From NCBI RefSeq assembly GCF_020463795.1, contig NZ_CP080025.1, positions 5,081,501 through 5,145,500 of the forward strand: a DNA stretch of 64,000 nt. The letters run 5' to 3'. Made by a program: the position numbers and the translations under genes. Of this stretch, positions 17,029 through 26,199 are shown in pieces. The DNA comes from Echinicola marina. Its GTDB lineage: Bacteria > Bacteroidota > Bacteroidia > Cytophagales > Cyclobacteriaceae. The first letter of the stretch is position 1, and every line of letters starts with the position of its first letter. A model generated the notes under the pieces. That model was not told where the DNA came from, made no database searches, and saw only the letters and a program-made list of their open reading frames with translations.

Positions 17029-18313
17029 TAAGTAAATTGGCTAATTTCTTGGTCAATGTTCTTCTTTCAAATCTGCTGATATCCCTTTCACGCTCTTCTC
17101 CCTCTTCCAAATTCACTTGATTTTCTAAAAATCCTTTTATTTCCCCTACAGCCTCATGTGCAAATACTTTTCCTGCCCTGGCCTCTTGGATGATCATGCT
17201 TGCATCACCATCAGGATCCCCCAATGCCACAATGGTCCTGCCAGTGGCTATATATTCAAAAAGTTTACCGGGAATATTCCCTTTGGCATTTTTCGTGTTG
17301 GTAAGTATCAGTAAAAGCATGTCTGCTTTCTCATAGAAAGCAAATACCTTTTCATGGGGCAAATAGCCAGGAAATTCTACCCTGTTTTGCAGCCAGGAAT
17401 CTTTTTGTATATAGTTGTTCACCTTCTCACTCACGCGGCCTACAAAAGTCAATTTTACTTCCTGCTCATGAGGCTCAAAAGCTGATTTAAAAGCCTTCAA
17501 AAATGGAATAGGATTTCTGATAGCATCAATGATCCCAGTATAGACAATCTCAAAAACCTTTCCCCTTTTCTTTTGTTTTTTGAAGTTCTTTGGCAGATCA
17601 GAAGAATCAAATCCATTGGTGATCAAATCAATTTCCCTTTCAGCAATCTTACTAATCTCTTCCTGAAAAGTAGGTGATATGGTGACCACATTGTCCGCTT
17701 CCCTGAACACCGACTGTTCCAAGCGCTCATGCCTTTTTTTTATGGTTTTCATCATCGGCAATGTATCAAGGAACTCCCAAGTGGACCAAGGATCCCTAAA
17801 ATCCGCAATCCATGGCAGACCAGACTTTCTTTTCAAATTTCTGCCGATCAAGTGCATACTATGCGGCGGGCCTGTGGTGATAATCGCCTGAATTTTATTT
17901 TTTTCCAGTATGTCCAACAAATAATTCACGGAAGGTTTCACCCAGAAAACCCTTGGATCAGGAATCATGGCATTGGCCCTCAGCCACATTGATGTTTGGT
18001 CAAACCAATTCTTATTACGCTTTTCCATCAGTTTTGATGGGTCAGCTGATTGACCATTTTTCTTTTTCTTTAAAAACCTAAAAACACCATATGGCTCCCA
18101 AATCGGAAACTTTATCACCTCCCATTGAGATGAAATTTCCTTAAGCATGGTTTCATCCTTCAATTCAAAATCTGGATTTTCGGGAGTAAAAATCACAGGT
18201 TCCCATCCATGTTCGGGTAAAAATTTGGCGAATTTCAACCAACGTTGAACCCCCGATCCGGCACTTGGTGGCCAATAATAGGTGATAATGAGTACCTTCT
18301 TATTCTCTTCCAT
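17003..18313 (-). CDS. Glycosyltransferase family 4
   Basis: A GT-B fold retaining glycosyltransferase of 436 residues. The N terminus ITYYWPPSAGSGVQRWLKFA contains the acceptor-side glycine loop. TTGPPHSMH lies near 140-148, and the donor-side LFEYIATGRTIVAL contains the E of the usual EX7E region near 370. This form is frequent in Bacteroidota capsule and exopolysaccharide loci. The 26-base overlap with the aminotransferase and 49-base spacing from the second GT4 gene indicate one operon. Donor and acceptor are unknown. Confidence 0.9.
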   Translation of the reverse strand: MEENKKVLIITYYWPPSAGSGVQRWLKFAKFLPEHGWEPVIFTPENPDFELKDETMLKEISSQWEVIKFPIWEPYGVFRFLKKKKNGQSADPSKLMEKRNKNWFDQTSMWLRANAMIPDPRVFWVKPSVNYLLDILEKNKIQAIITTGPPHSMHLIGRNLKRKSGLPWIADFRDPWSTWEFLDTLPMMKTIKKRHERLEQSVFREADNVVTISPTFQEEISKIAEREIDLITNGFDSSDLPKNFKKQKKRGKVFEIVYTGIIDAIRNPIPFLKAFKSAFEPHEQEVKLTFVGRVSEKVNNYIQKDSWLQNRVEFPGYLPHEKVFAFYEKADMLLLILTNTKNAKGNIPGKLFEYIATGRTIVALGDPDGDASMIIQEARAGKVFAHEAVGEIKGFLENQVNLEEGEERERDISRFERRTLTKKLANLLNEKVNTLS

Positions 18314-18362
18314 GAAACAAATATAAGCTTTTGTGAGATGATTAGCTCAATGAGCCAAAAAG

Positions 18363-19514
18363 CTACTTAGCCGTTAATTCACGGTACTTGTCCAAGATTA
18401 AAGCATGCATCTTTTTACGATCATATTTTGAGGTAACCTCTACATAAAGGTGATCTGCCAAAGTTTGCATGACATCCCTCTTTACAAAAGCAAACTCCAA
18501 GGCTTCTTTAAGTACTGCTTTATCTTTTGCGGGAAAAACCAATCCAGTTTTTTTATTGGTCACTATATCTATATTCCCATTGATATCAGAACAGATAATA
18601 GGAAGTTGCATAGCTCCAGCTTCTAAGAGCACATTGGGAAATCCCTCTCGATGAGAAGCATGAACCAATACATCTGAAATGGCCATATAATGCTCCACAT
18701 GCTCAGACCAGTTTACCTGTACGATTCTTGGGTGATCTTCAATTTTACGGATGACATCCTCCTCCAAGGGATTAAGATCTTGCTCAAAATCCCCCAAAAG
18801 CACTAATTTGGACTGGTTGATAATCTTGGAATTTAAGAAGGCATTTACCAGCTCTTCTATTCCCTTATCTTTCACCAGTCTGCCCACAGCCAAAATGATA
18901 AAATCATTTTCTCCGGGCATTACCCTCATGGTTGCGGCGACCAAATGATTCTCCTTCAAATTATCCCGGTTAAACCGTCCTAGGTCTACACCGTTGGAAG
19001 AACCATTGCCCAGAACCTCCATTTTTTCGGGAACACATAGCTTTTCTTTCAAAATAAAGTCCTTCAAGCTGTTGGCATTGGGCCATACATGGCTGGCATT
19101 TCCAAAAGTCCACTTTTCCATGGTCTCCAAAAGCTTCCGCTTGTTGTCCTTGGTCACCACATAAGGCATCCCGGCCACAGTATGGATCCGAACCTTCACA
19201 CCCGCAAACTTGGCCGCAATCATCCCAAGCAAACCTGCTTTTGGGGTGTGGGTATGGACTATATCGGGTTTTTCCTGCTTAAAAAGTTGTATCAATTTCC
19301 AAAGACAAATTAAATCATGCAGGGGTGTGATTTTCCTACTGAAAGGAATTTCAAAATGTTCACAGCCTTCTTTCCGCTTTACCTCATGGACTTCTTTACC
19401 TTCTGCACTTACCATAAGCACCTCCCAGCCAGCATCTTTCATATATTTCATTTGCCCTGCAAGAAGCAGTTTTAGGGAGATGGGTACGGTGGTTACTCGG
19501 ATTAACTTTGGCAT
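18363..19514 (-). CDS. Glycosyltransferase family 4
   Basis: A GT-B fold transferase of 383 residues, first gene of the three-gene minus-strand block. I take the ATG at 19514 as start rather than a TTG one codon upstream. The amino domain has VHTHTPKAGLLGMIAAKFAG (about 93-112) followed by RIHTVAGMPYV, as in PglA/CapM-like enzymes that add an N-acetylhexosamine or similar to undecaprenyl-linked sugars. The donor domain has AVGRLVKDKGIEELV near 215-229 and the E-rich HREGFPNVLLEAGAM near 296-310. The specificity remains unknown. Confidence 0.9.
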   Translation of the reverse strand: MPKLIRVTTVPISLKLLLAGQMKYMKDAGWEVLMVSAEGKEVHEVKRKEGCEHFEIPFSRKITPLHDLICLWKLIQLFKQEKPDIVHTHTPKAGLLGMIAAKFAGVKVRIHTVAGMPYVVTKDNKRKLLETMEKWTFGNASHVWPNANSLKDFILKEKLCVPEKMEVLGNGSSNGVDLGRFNRDNLKENHLVAATMRVMPGENDFIILAVGRLVKDKGIEELVNAFLNSKIINQSKLVLLGDFEQDLNPLEEDVIRKIEDHPRIVQVNWSEHVEHYMAISDVLVHASHREGFPNVLLEAGAMQLPIICSDINGNIDIVTNKKTGLVFPAKDKAVLKEALEFAFVKRDVMQTLADHLYVEVTSKYDRKKMHALILDKYRELTAK

Positions 19515-19642
19515 CAATTTTTTCCTTTAAAAGCGCAAATATATACCTAAAAAGTGAAGGAATATATCTTGGAGATGAATTATAAATACAACATAATGTT
19601 CATCATCAAATATTCGACCAAAAAATCAAAAAGTAAAATAAT

Positions 19643-19672
19643 GGTTGACAGTCGAATAGATGACTGCCAACC
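19643..19672 (-). terminator. Terminator of the FAD/Fe-S dehydrogenase gene
   Basis: Arms 19643-19653 and 19662-19672 pair at 10 of 11 positions with an 8-base loop. On the minus strand a T-rich tail follows. It starts 11 bases beyond the stop codon of the minus-strand gene at 19683. Confidence 0.65.
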
Positions 19673-19682
19673 AAAAGAAATT

Positions 19683-22634
19683 TTATTTTAAGCCAGCAGC
19701 ATCAAATAGCACCTCTACTGGATGCAGTGCCTTTCTTCCCGTACCATCTGCAATCTGGTGCCTACAGCTCGTGCCTGGTGCCACGACTATGGTGTCCTCT
19801 GCTGCTTTCCTTACTGTCGGGAACAACACCAGCTCTCCTACCTTCATACTCACCTCATAGTGTTCTTCCTCATATCCAAAAGAACCTGCCATCCCACAGC
19901 AACCTGATGGAATAGTTTCTAAAGTATAGTTTTCAGGCAATGTCAATAGCTTTTGGGTAAAGGTAACAGAGCTGAGTGATTTTTGGTGACAATGGCCATG
20001 AAGCAATATTTTCTTATTTTCTTTGGTGAATTGATCAGCAGTAATATTACCTCGCATAACCTCTTTGGCCAAAAACTCATCTACCATCATACTGTTCTGC
20101 TTTAGTTTCTTGGCAGCTTCTACCAATTCAGACTTCACCAATCTTGGATATTCATCCTTGAAACTTAAAATTGCTGATGGCTCAACACCTACCAAAGGTT
20201 CATTGAGGCTTACCACCTCCTTAAAAATCTGCACATTTTTATTGGCCAAATCTTTGGCATGGTCCAATAGACCTTTTGAAATAGCGCCACGTCCACTTTC
20301 GGTATGCTCCCTCATCACCACTTCATATCCCAAGTGATGCAACAATTTAATGGCTTTTATTCCTATTTCAGTATCATTGAAATTCGTAAATTCATCGCAA
20401 AAGAAATTCACCCGACCATTGGACTTTTCTGCTACCGGCAATTTGCTGTAGTTCTTTTTGTACCATTTCCTGAGATTCACCTTGGCGATGGTAGGTAAAG
20501 ATCTTTGCTCAGCCACCCCTAAGAACTTCTTCATCATACCTCCAGTCGATTTGTTGGTCATCATGAAGTTGGTCAAGCCCGGCACCAGGCTTCCCAGTTC
20601 ATTAAGATTATTGATATAGGCAAAGGCCTTACTCCGCAACGGCACCCCATTGGTCTTTTGATATTGGTAAAGAAACTCTGCTTTTAGGCTGGCCATGTCC
20701 ACATTGGAAGGACATTCAGATGTACAACCCTTGCAAGAAAGACAGAGATCCATCACTTCTTTCACCTCAGGATGGTCAAAAGGATTTTCCTTGGTATTCT
20801 TGGTCAGAAATTCCCTTAAAGTATTGGCCCTTCCTCTGGTAGTATCTTTTTCATTTCTGGTAGCCATATAGCTTGGACACATCGTCCCGCCAGAAATCGG
20901 TAGTTTCCGACAATCTCCCGAACCATTACATTTTTCGGCTGCTCTAAGAATCCCTCCAACATGCCCAAAATCCATGGCTGTTTCATATTCTGGAGTGACC
21001 ATATCAGGCTCATAACGAAGAAAACTGGTCATTGGAGCAGTGTCTACTATTTTACCTGGGTTGAAAATATTATTGGGATCCCAGGATTGCTTAATCCTCC
21101 TGAACAACTGGTAATTTTCCTCTCCTACCATTATAGGAATAAATGCTGCCCTTACCCTTCCATCTCCATGCTCTCCACTTAATGAGCCATCGTATTTTTT
21201 TACCAGCTTGGCGACCGCCTCAGTTATTTTATAAAAGTCCTCCACATCTTCGGACTTTTTAAGATCCAAAATAGGGCGTAGGTGAATCTCTCCAGCACCA
21301 GCGTGCGCATAATGAACTGGTTTTTGCCCAAATCCCTTCATGATTTCGCCGAACTCATCGATAAAATCTGCCAAATCATCAATGTCTACAGCCGTATCTT
21401 CAATACAAGCAACTGCTTTTTTATCCCCGGGAATATTGGCCAATAAGCCCAAGCCAGCACTCCTCAATGCCCAAACATTCTTAGTTCTCTCGCCCGTAAT
21501 GATCGGATATGCATAGCCCAAACCAGCAGCTTTCATCCCATCGATCATCCTCTGTGCATCCTTCAATGCTTCTTCCTCTGTCTTCCCCCTGAATTCAATC
21601 ATCAGGATTCCCTCTGGATCACCTTCTACGAAGTAACGGTTCTTACTCTGTTCAATATTTTCCTTGGTGCAATCCAAAATGATTTTATCCATCAGCTCAC
21701 AGGCTGTGGGATGGAATTTCATGGCCAGCTGTGTGGCTTTCATACTTTCATGAATACTCCCAAAATGAGCTGCAACTACCACATCTTTTGGATCCGGAAG
21801 TGGATCTACATGGATCTTGATTTCCGTAGTAAAGGCTAGTGTACCTTCAGATCCGCATAGTAGCTTACAAAAATCAAATTCAGTATCAATATCAGAAAAA
21901 ATCTCTGTTTCCAATAAATAATCCACTGCATACCCGGTATTTCTCCTTTGGATGCTTGATTTTGGAAACTGGCTACGGATATTTTCCTGATTGGTCACCT
22001 CGCTCAGCTCCTCATATACCTTTTTATAGAGATCTCCCTCCAGATTATTTTGCTTTCTCTTTTCCTCAAAAACCTCTTTAGAAATCTTTCCAAAAGTAGC
22101 TTCAGAACCATCACTCAGGATAGTTTGCAGTTCTATAGTATGCTCCCTAGTAGATCCATAAATAATCGAAGTCGTACCGCAGGAATTATTTCCCACCATT
22201 CCACCGATCATGGCCCGGTTTGCGGTGGAAGTCACTGGGCTAAAGAATAAACCATGTGGCTTTAAAAATGCATTCAACTCATCTCTTACCACACCTGGCT
22301 GTACACGTACCCAACCTTCATCCTTATTAAAATCCAAAATTTCAGTAAAATGCTTGGATACATCCACCACTATTCCATCTCCTACACACTGCCCCGCCAA
22401 TGAAGTTCCGGCAGTCCTAGGAATCAAAGATGTTTTGTGGGTATTGGCAAATTGGATAAGCCTTTTAATATCATCTTTGGTTTTTGGTGTGGCCACCGCC
22501 AAAGGTAATTCCCTATATACCGATGCATCCGTGGCATAAAGGGTTTTCATCAATTGATCGTAATATAATTCACCGGATAATTCTTTGGCCAATTCAGCCA
22601 AAAATGGTGTCAAATTCTCTTGCTCCTTAGACAT
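19683..22634 (-). CDS. FAD-linked oxidase/Fe-S/CCG-domain fusion (D-2-hydroxyacid dehydrogenase)
   Basis: A 983-residue enzyme that fuses a GlcD-like flavoprotein to a GlpC/GlcF-like iron-sulfur part, resembling YdiJ, a D-2-hydroxyglutarate or D-lactate dehydrogenase. The PCMH FAD domain (about 45-275) has PRTAGTSLAGQ at 72-82. The oxidase C domain ends with GEHGDGR at 487-493, whose histidine is in the active site. Two iron-sulfur cysteine groups follow: C569, C575 and C586, then CLSCKGCTSECP at 631-642. The end carries cysteine-rich signatures HCHQKS (881-886) and GCCG (911-914). It appears to act at the membrane, passing electrons to quinone. It stands alone, and substrate is inferred only from family. 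Confidence 0.9.
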   Translation of the reverse strand: MSKEQENLTPFLAELAKELSGELYYDQLMKTLYATDASVYRELPLAVATPKTKDDIKRLIQFANTHKTSLIPRTAGTSLAGQCVGDGIVVDVSKHFTEILDFNKDEGWVRVQPGVVRDELNAFLKPHGLFFSPVTSTANRAMIGGMVGNNSCGTTSIIYGSTREHTIELQTILSDGSEATFGKISKEVFEEKRKQNNLEGDLYKKVYEELSEVTNQENIRSQFPKSSIQRRNTGYAVDYLLETEIFSDIDTEFDFCKLLCGSEGTLAFTTEIKIHVDPLPDPKDVVVAAHFGSIHESMKATQLAMKFHPTACELMDKIILDCTKENIEQSKNRYFVEGDPEGILMIEFRGKTEEEALKDAQRMIDGMKAAGLGYAYPIITGERTKNVWALRSAGLGLLANIPGDKKAVACIEDTAVDIDDLADFIDEFGEIMKGFGQKPVHYAHAGAGEIHLRPILDLKKSEDVEDFYKITEAVAKLVKKYDGSLSGEHGDGRVRAAFIPIMVGEENYQLFRRIKQSWDPNNIFNPGKIVDTAPMTSFLRYEPDMVTPEYETAMDFGHVGGILRAAEKCNGSGDCRKLPISGGTMCPSYMATRNEKDTTRGRANTLREFLTKNTKENPFDHPEVKEVMDLCLSCKGCTSECPSNVDMASLKAEFLYQYQKTNGVPLRSKAFAYINNLNELGSLVPGLTNFMMTNKSTGGMMKKFLGVAEQRSLPTIAKVNLRKWYKKNYSKLPVAEKSNGRVNFFCDEFTNFNDTEIGIKAIKLLHHLGYEVVMREHTESGRGAISKGLLDHAKDLANKNVQIFKEVVSLNEPLVGVEPSAILSFKDEYPRLVKSELVEAAKKLKQNSMMVDEFLAKEVMRGNITADQFTKENKKILLHGHCHQKSLSSVTFTQKLLTLPENYTLETIPSGCCGMAGSFGYEEEHYEVSMKVGELVLFPTVRKAAEDTIVVAPGTSCRHQIADGTGRKALHPVEVLFDAAGLK

Positions 22635-22875
22635 GCCATAAAATTAAAACAGTTAAGGCAACTAATAAATAATAAAATGAATTATCTGTTGAAAAAATTA
22701 CAAAGCTCCAAATATAGCCCTAGAACCTTATTATTTTAGAGGCACTTGCCCTAAGTATTTCAGCAAAATTACAACTCATACAACTTTTTATTGAAATGGG
22801 CTTAAGCTGTCAGGTATAGAAAAGTAGAGAACCGAAAATTGAATCTCGGAGCATATAAATCCTGAAAAGGTTTAA

Positions 22876-23613
22876 CTAACTATTAACACCTAGTTTCAAA
22901 ATAAGAGGAAATTTAACTTTGATCTTTTTATCTCTGCTCCATAGCTCCTGTAATGATTCTTCTACCAACGCCAAAGGACTTTTTCTGTGAATCGCCTCAT
23001 AATGCTTAACCGCAGACCATGTGTTCAGATAGCCCATAAACTCTTGGAATGACCAGTCATATGCCATAAACAGCTGCGGTGATGCTATGATATCAAAATC
23101 AAAGGGAATACTTTCATAGTTTTGCTCAATATATCTCCTTTCAGGTGCCCAATAATCTCGTAAAATCTATTCATACAACTCCCTAAGTACTTTTTCTCCT
23201 TCCTTCAACTGGACCAATCCGTATCCCATCAAAGCAATGATTCCATAAGGTTTTAAGGTCCTTTTTACTTCAGTGAAAAACTTGTCAAATTGAAACCAGT
23301 GTACCGCTTGTGCTACCGTAATAAGGTCAAAGGTATTTTCAGAAAAGCCACTATCTTCTGCAGGCTTCAGGCCATAAACAATATTATCTCTTTGGGGAGC
23401 TAGGGCCAATTGTTGGGAACTGATGTCTGTAGCCTCCACTTTATCAAAATATTTGGCCAGTACAGTTGCTACCTGACCATTTCCTGTACCTACATCCCAA
23501 GCCGCAGATCTGCCAGAAACCTGAGAAAATACAAACTCATAAAGTTCATCTGAATATTCTGGACGGAATTTTTTATAATCTGAAGCGTGTCCTGAAAAAT
23601 TATCTTTTACCAT
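22876..23613 (-). pseudogene. SAM methyltransferase gene interrupted by an in-frame amber codon
   Basis: The first 148 codons encode a class I methyltransferase: DVGTGNGQ at about 40-47, EATDISSQQLALA next, and TVAQAVHWFQFD at about 101-112, the last typical of Tam/UbiE-like enzymes. Translation meets TAG at 23167-23169. The same frame then continues open for 96 more codons with family-like sequence (DYWAPERRYIEQNYESIPF, later KHYEAIHRKSPLALV) to a TAG at 22876-22878. The total of about 245 codons matches the normal length, so one base change explains the break. The N-terminal 148-residue piece lacks the C-terminal cap and is probably inactive. A sequencing error is possible. Confidence 0.82.
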
Positions 23614-23637
23614 GACTAATTCCTCGAATTGCTCTTA

Positions 23638-23807
23638 AACCCGGATTATGCATTAGCAATCGTAGTGAGGGCTGAAAATGCAAGAAAATCAGGCTGTTTG
23701 GAGACTGAGGCATAGCACCGCTATGGTGAAGTCGAAAACAGCAGCAAAGCGACTGATTTTAAAGCATTTTCAGTCCGTAATAGATACGCTAATGCATATT
23801 TCGGGTT
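23638..23807. repeat. 170-base imperfect palindromic repeat
   Basis: The two halves are diverged inverted copies. Shared blocks in both arms are AACCCG at the tips, TATGCATTAGC, GGCTGAAAATGC (one mismatch) and AAAATCAG, and the centre has a small hairpin CATAGC-ACC-GCTATG (23711-23725). It lies in the 206-base gap between the broken methyltransferase and the DUF2254 gene. It encodes no protein. It looks like a dispersed foldback repeat (MITE or BIME-like) but only one copy is in the window. Confidence 0.72.
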
Positions 23808-23819
23808 AAAACACTGTTG

Positions 23820-25130
23820 TTATATAAGTTGATCATACCGTAATCTCAAATCATCTATATCATTTTCTTCTACAAAACTCTTTTCCCCTAAATGCATAAT
23901 CATCCGAGCATGTTTTTTTACAATCTTCTTTTGCTCCTGTTTCTGAGCGTAATCATATATGGTCAGCATAGCTTCCATCAATCTGATAATTACAGCTGGA
24001 GAATCTTCTCCGTATTGGCGAATTTGATTAAAAGAGACATTCATCACATCTTCGAAACTGATTGTTTTTGTTATCAAAAATACTTCTCCTTCCTCATCTA
24101 AATGATAAGGACTTGGTAGTTGTGCAGAAGTTAGGTAACAAATCACATCCGTCAATTTATCTATACAGGTAATGGCCGTAAAGGGGTCATTTACCCCAGG
24201 TGAAAGCGCTCTGGCCGCCACCTCCACCATCTGTCTTATTGAAAACTCCACATCTTGTGTTGAAGTCCTTTTCCTTCCTGTAATAAACAAAGACTTTACT
24301 TGATCTATCTTTTCTTCCTCCACTTCTTTTGCGCTAAATATCAATGCCAGCACCTGACCCGCTATGATAAAGTTACCCGCATGCTTTTTCACCTCTATCA
24401 AACCTCCTAGCGTTTTGGCCAAATCAAAAAGCCCAACATGATCCACCGATTGTAAATAACCACTTTCTCGGGCACACACTTCAATTTTATCCTTTAATTT
24501 CGACTTCTTCTCTAATAGTTTATCTTCATCTAATACGCTCATAGTAGCACCATTTTCCTCTTTGGGAAATAGTCGCTTGAAATTTTTATGCAGATTAAGG
24601 TTAACATTGGATATCACCTGATCTGCCTGAATATTTACAGAAATATGATGGATAAAAATCACTAGTAAAAAAATATTTACAATAGCTAAAAATATTGCAA
24701 ATATGATGGATAGATTGGGTACAAAAACCATTTCACCATCTGATTTGACAGCCCTGAGCACCAGCAGACAATAGGTAAATGTAGCTATATAAGCACCCAA
24801 TACCACTTGGTTGATGCCGTCATGCATAAAATTTTGTAGTAATCGGGGACCAAATTGCGATGAAGCCAAAGTCAAAGCCACCAGTGTAATGGAAAAGACC
24901 GTGCCTGCCACCCCTATCATGGCCCCAGCAATGGTAGACAAAATACTCCTTGCAGCATCTTCTCCTCCTAGCACATAGTAACTGATATGGCCAGATGGCT
25001 CAAAATCCCACATAATGTCCAGATATATAAAACAGATTGCAGCGATCAAGGAGGCCAACACCAACTGCAATGGAACAAACCAAAAAGAGGATTGAAGAAG
25101 AGACCAAAAATAAATGATTTTGTTTTTCAA
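23820..25130 (-). CDS. DUF2254 membrane protein
   Basis: A 436-residue protein of the DUF2254 family; function unknown. Four hydrophobic segments lie at about 15-37, 62-88, 108-128 and 136-162, and the remaining 270 residues form a soluble cytoplasmic-type domain. The loop GAMIGVAGTVFSITLVALTL followed by SSQFGPRLLQNFM is the family hallmark. The only plausible start is TTG at 25130: an in-frame stop lies 7 codons upstream and the first ATG is inside the first helix region (codon 40). It shows no operon partner, being separated from the methyltransferase by the palindromic repeat. Confidence 0.85.
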   Translation of the reverse strand: MKNKIIYFWSLLQSSFWFVPLQLVLASLIAAICFIYLDIMWDFEPSGHISYYVLGGEDAARSILSTIAGAMIGVAGTVFSITLVALTLASSQFGPRLLQNFMHDGINQVVLGAYIATFTYCLLVLRAVKSDGEMVFVPNLSIIFAIFLAIVNIFLLVIFIHHISVNIQADQVISNVNLNLHKNFKRLFPKEENGATMSVLDEDKLLEKKSKLKDKIEVCARESGYLQSVDHVGLFDLAKTLGGLIEVKKHAGNFIIAGQVLALIFSAKEVEEEKIDQVKSLFITGRKRTSTQDVEFSIRQMVEVAARALSPGVNDPFTAITCIDKLTDVICYLTSAQLPSPYHLDEEGEVFLITKTISFEDVMNVSFNQIRQYGEDSPAVIIRLMEAMLTIYDYAQKQEQKKIVKKHARMIMHLGEKSFVEENDIDDLRLRYDQLI

Positions 25131-25209
25131 GACTACTACTGCTAAATCTTATCAAATAAGTTATTAAAGTAAATTTTAGTCATAAACCAAGTTCAATATG
25201 ACGGTTATC

Positions 25210-25584
25210 CTAACCTGACTTTTTTCTAACAACCAAAAACCAATCCGAACTTTGGTCCAATTCCAGATACCCATAGTCATAACAATATACATATACATTG
25301 CCTTTTTTGTTGACATAATGATGGGTATGGTATTTAAACTGAAAACCTTCTTCCAAAAGCTTTTCCCTATTTACCTTGAAAGTCCCTTCTGAGTTTCTCA
25401 ATAGCTCTTCCAAAATACTCCTGTTCTTTTTCAGGGCATTATTGATATTCCTGATTTCATTATTCTTAACTGCCTTCAATTGGTTATTATAATTATTTCT
25501 ACACTGGTCATCACAAAATTTCTTGTCTGCCCTGCCTTGAATAACCTGTCCACAATAAAGACATTGCTTCTTTTCATAGTACAT
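25210..25584 (-). CDS. Small zinc-ribbon protein of unknown function
   Basis: A 124-residue protein with an N-terminal four-cysteine zinc ribbon: C8, C11, C24 and C28 in CLYCGQ and KKFCDDQCRNNY. The rest is charged and helical up to residue 65 (a basic, asparagine-rich segment) and then forms an aromatic-rich tail with HTHHYVNKKGNVYVYCYDYGYL. I know this as a conserved hypothetical in Bacteroidota without a function. It is divergent from ssb across about 200 bases, and might bind nucleic acid, but that is only suggested by the ribbon. Confidence 0.78.
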   Translation of the reverse strand: MYYEKKQCLYCGQVIQGRADKKFCDDQCRNNYNNQLKAVKNNEIRNINNALKKNRSILEELLRNSEGTFKVNREKLLEEGFQFKYHTHHYVNKKGNVYVYCYDYGYLELDQSSDWFLVVRKKSG

Positions 25585-25780
25585 AAAAAATAAAGTTTAC
25601 GTGAAAAAACTAATTGAATTTACGAATCAAAGTACAGATAAGCAAACGTTTACAAACGACTACAAATGGAAAGAAACATTTATCACCCGACTACATTTCA
25701 GCCATTAAGCCAAATTTGAACCAAGCATTTACTTCAATGCAGGACTTTAAATTTATTCTTTAACCTAAATTATTTCTATT

Positions 25781-26131
25781 ATGAACACTTTAAGAAACAA
25801 AGTACAATTGATCGGCCGCCTAGGCGCCAAGGCAGATTTTAAGGTATTGGACAATGGCAATGCAATGGCCAGAATAAGTTTGGCTACTAACGAGGTTTAT
25901 AAAAATGCCAAAGGTGACCGTGTAGAGGAAACAACTTGGCACCAACTGGTAGCATGGGGCAAACCTGCAGAAATCATCAACAAATACACCGACAAAGGTT
26001 CTGAAATAGCCATTGAGGGAAAACTCATCAATAGGACTTATACAGACAAAAACGGTGTCAAAAAATACATTACAGAAATTCAAGTTAATGACTTGGTTTT
26101 ATTAGGAGACAAAACCAAAGCTGAAGCCTAA
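25781..26131 (+). CDS. ssb: Single-stranded DNA-binding protein (short paralogue)
   Basis: An OB-fold protein of 116 residues. MNTLRNKVQLIGRLGAKADF, the TTWHQLVAWGKPAEI segment (about 51-65) and GSEIAIEGKLINRTYTDKNG (about 73-92) are the standard SSB core. It stops right after the fold with DKTKAEA and lacks the flexible linker and the acidic DDDIPF-like tip that recruits partner proteins. That suggests a secondary SSB, perhaps used in transformation or repair; the main replicative copy should be elsewhere. It is followed by a terminator at 26152-26185. Confidence 0.92.
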   Translation: MNTLRNKVQLIGRLGAKADFKVLDNGNAMARISLATNEVYKNAKGDRVEETTWHQLVAWGKPAEIINKYTDKGSEIAIEGKLINRTYTDKNGVKKYITEIQVNDLVLLGDKTKAEA

Positions 26132-26151
26132 GCTCCTGGCCTATCAAAAAC

Positions 26152-26185
26152 AAAAAAAGCAGCCACAATTGCGGCTGCTTTTTTT
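26152..26185. terminator. Bidirectional terminator between ssb and carbonic anhydrase
   Basis: Arms AAAAAAAGCAGCC (26152-26164) and GGCTGCTTTTTTT (26173-26185) with an 8-base loop. The A and T runs on both sides allow termination in either direction. It sits between the ssb stop and the end of the convergent carbonic anhydrase gene. Confidence 0.88.
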
Positions 26186-26199
26186 ATAATTCATTTCAC

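Noticed and set aside
23167-23169. Programmed readthrough or pyrrolysine at the methyltransferase amber codon
   Set aside because: Nothing near it resembles a recoding element, and pyrrolysine is not expected in Bacteroidota; a nonsense mutation is simpler.
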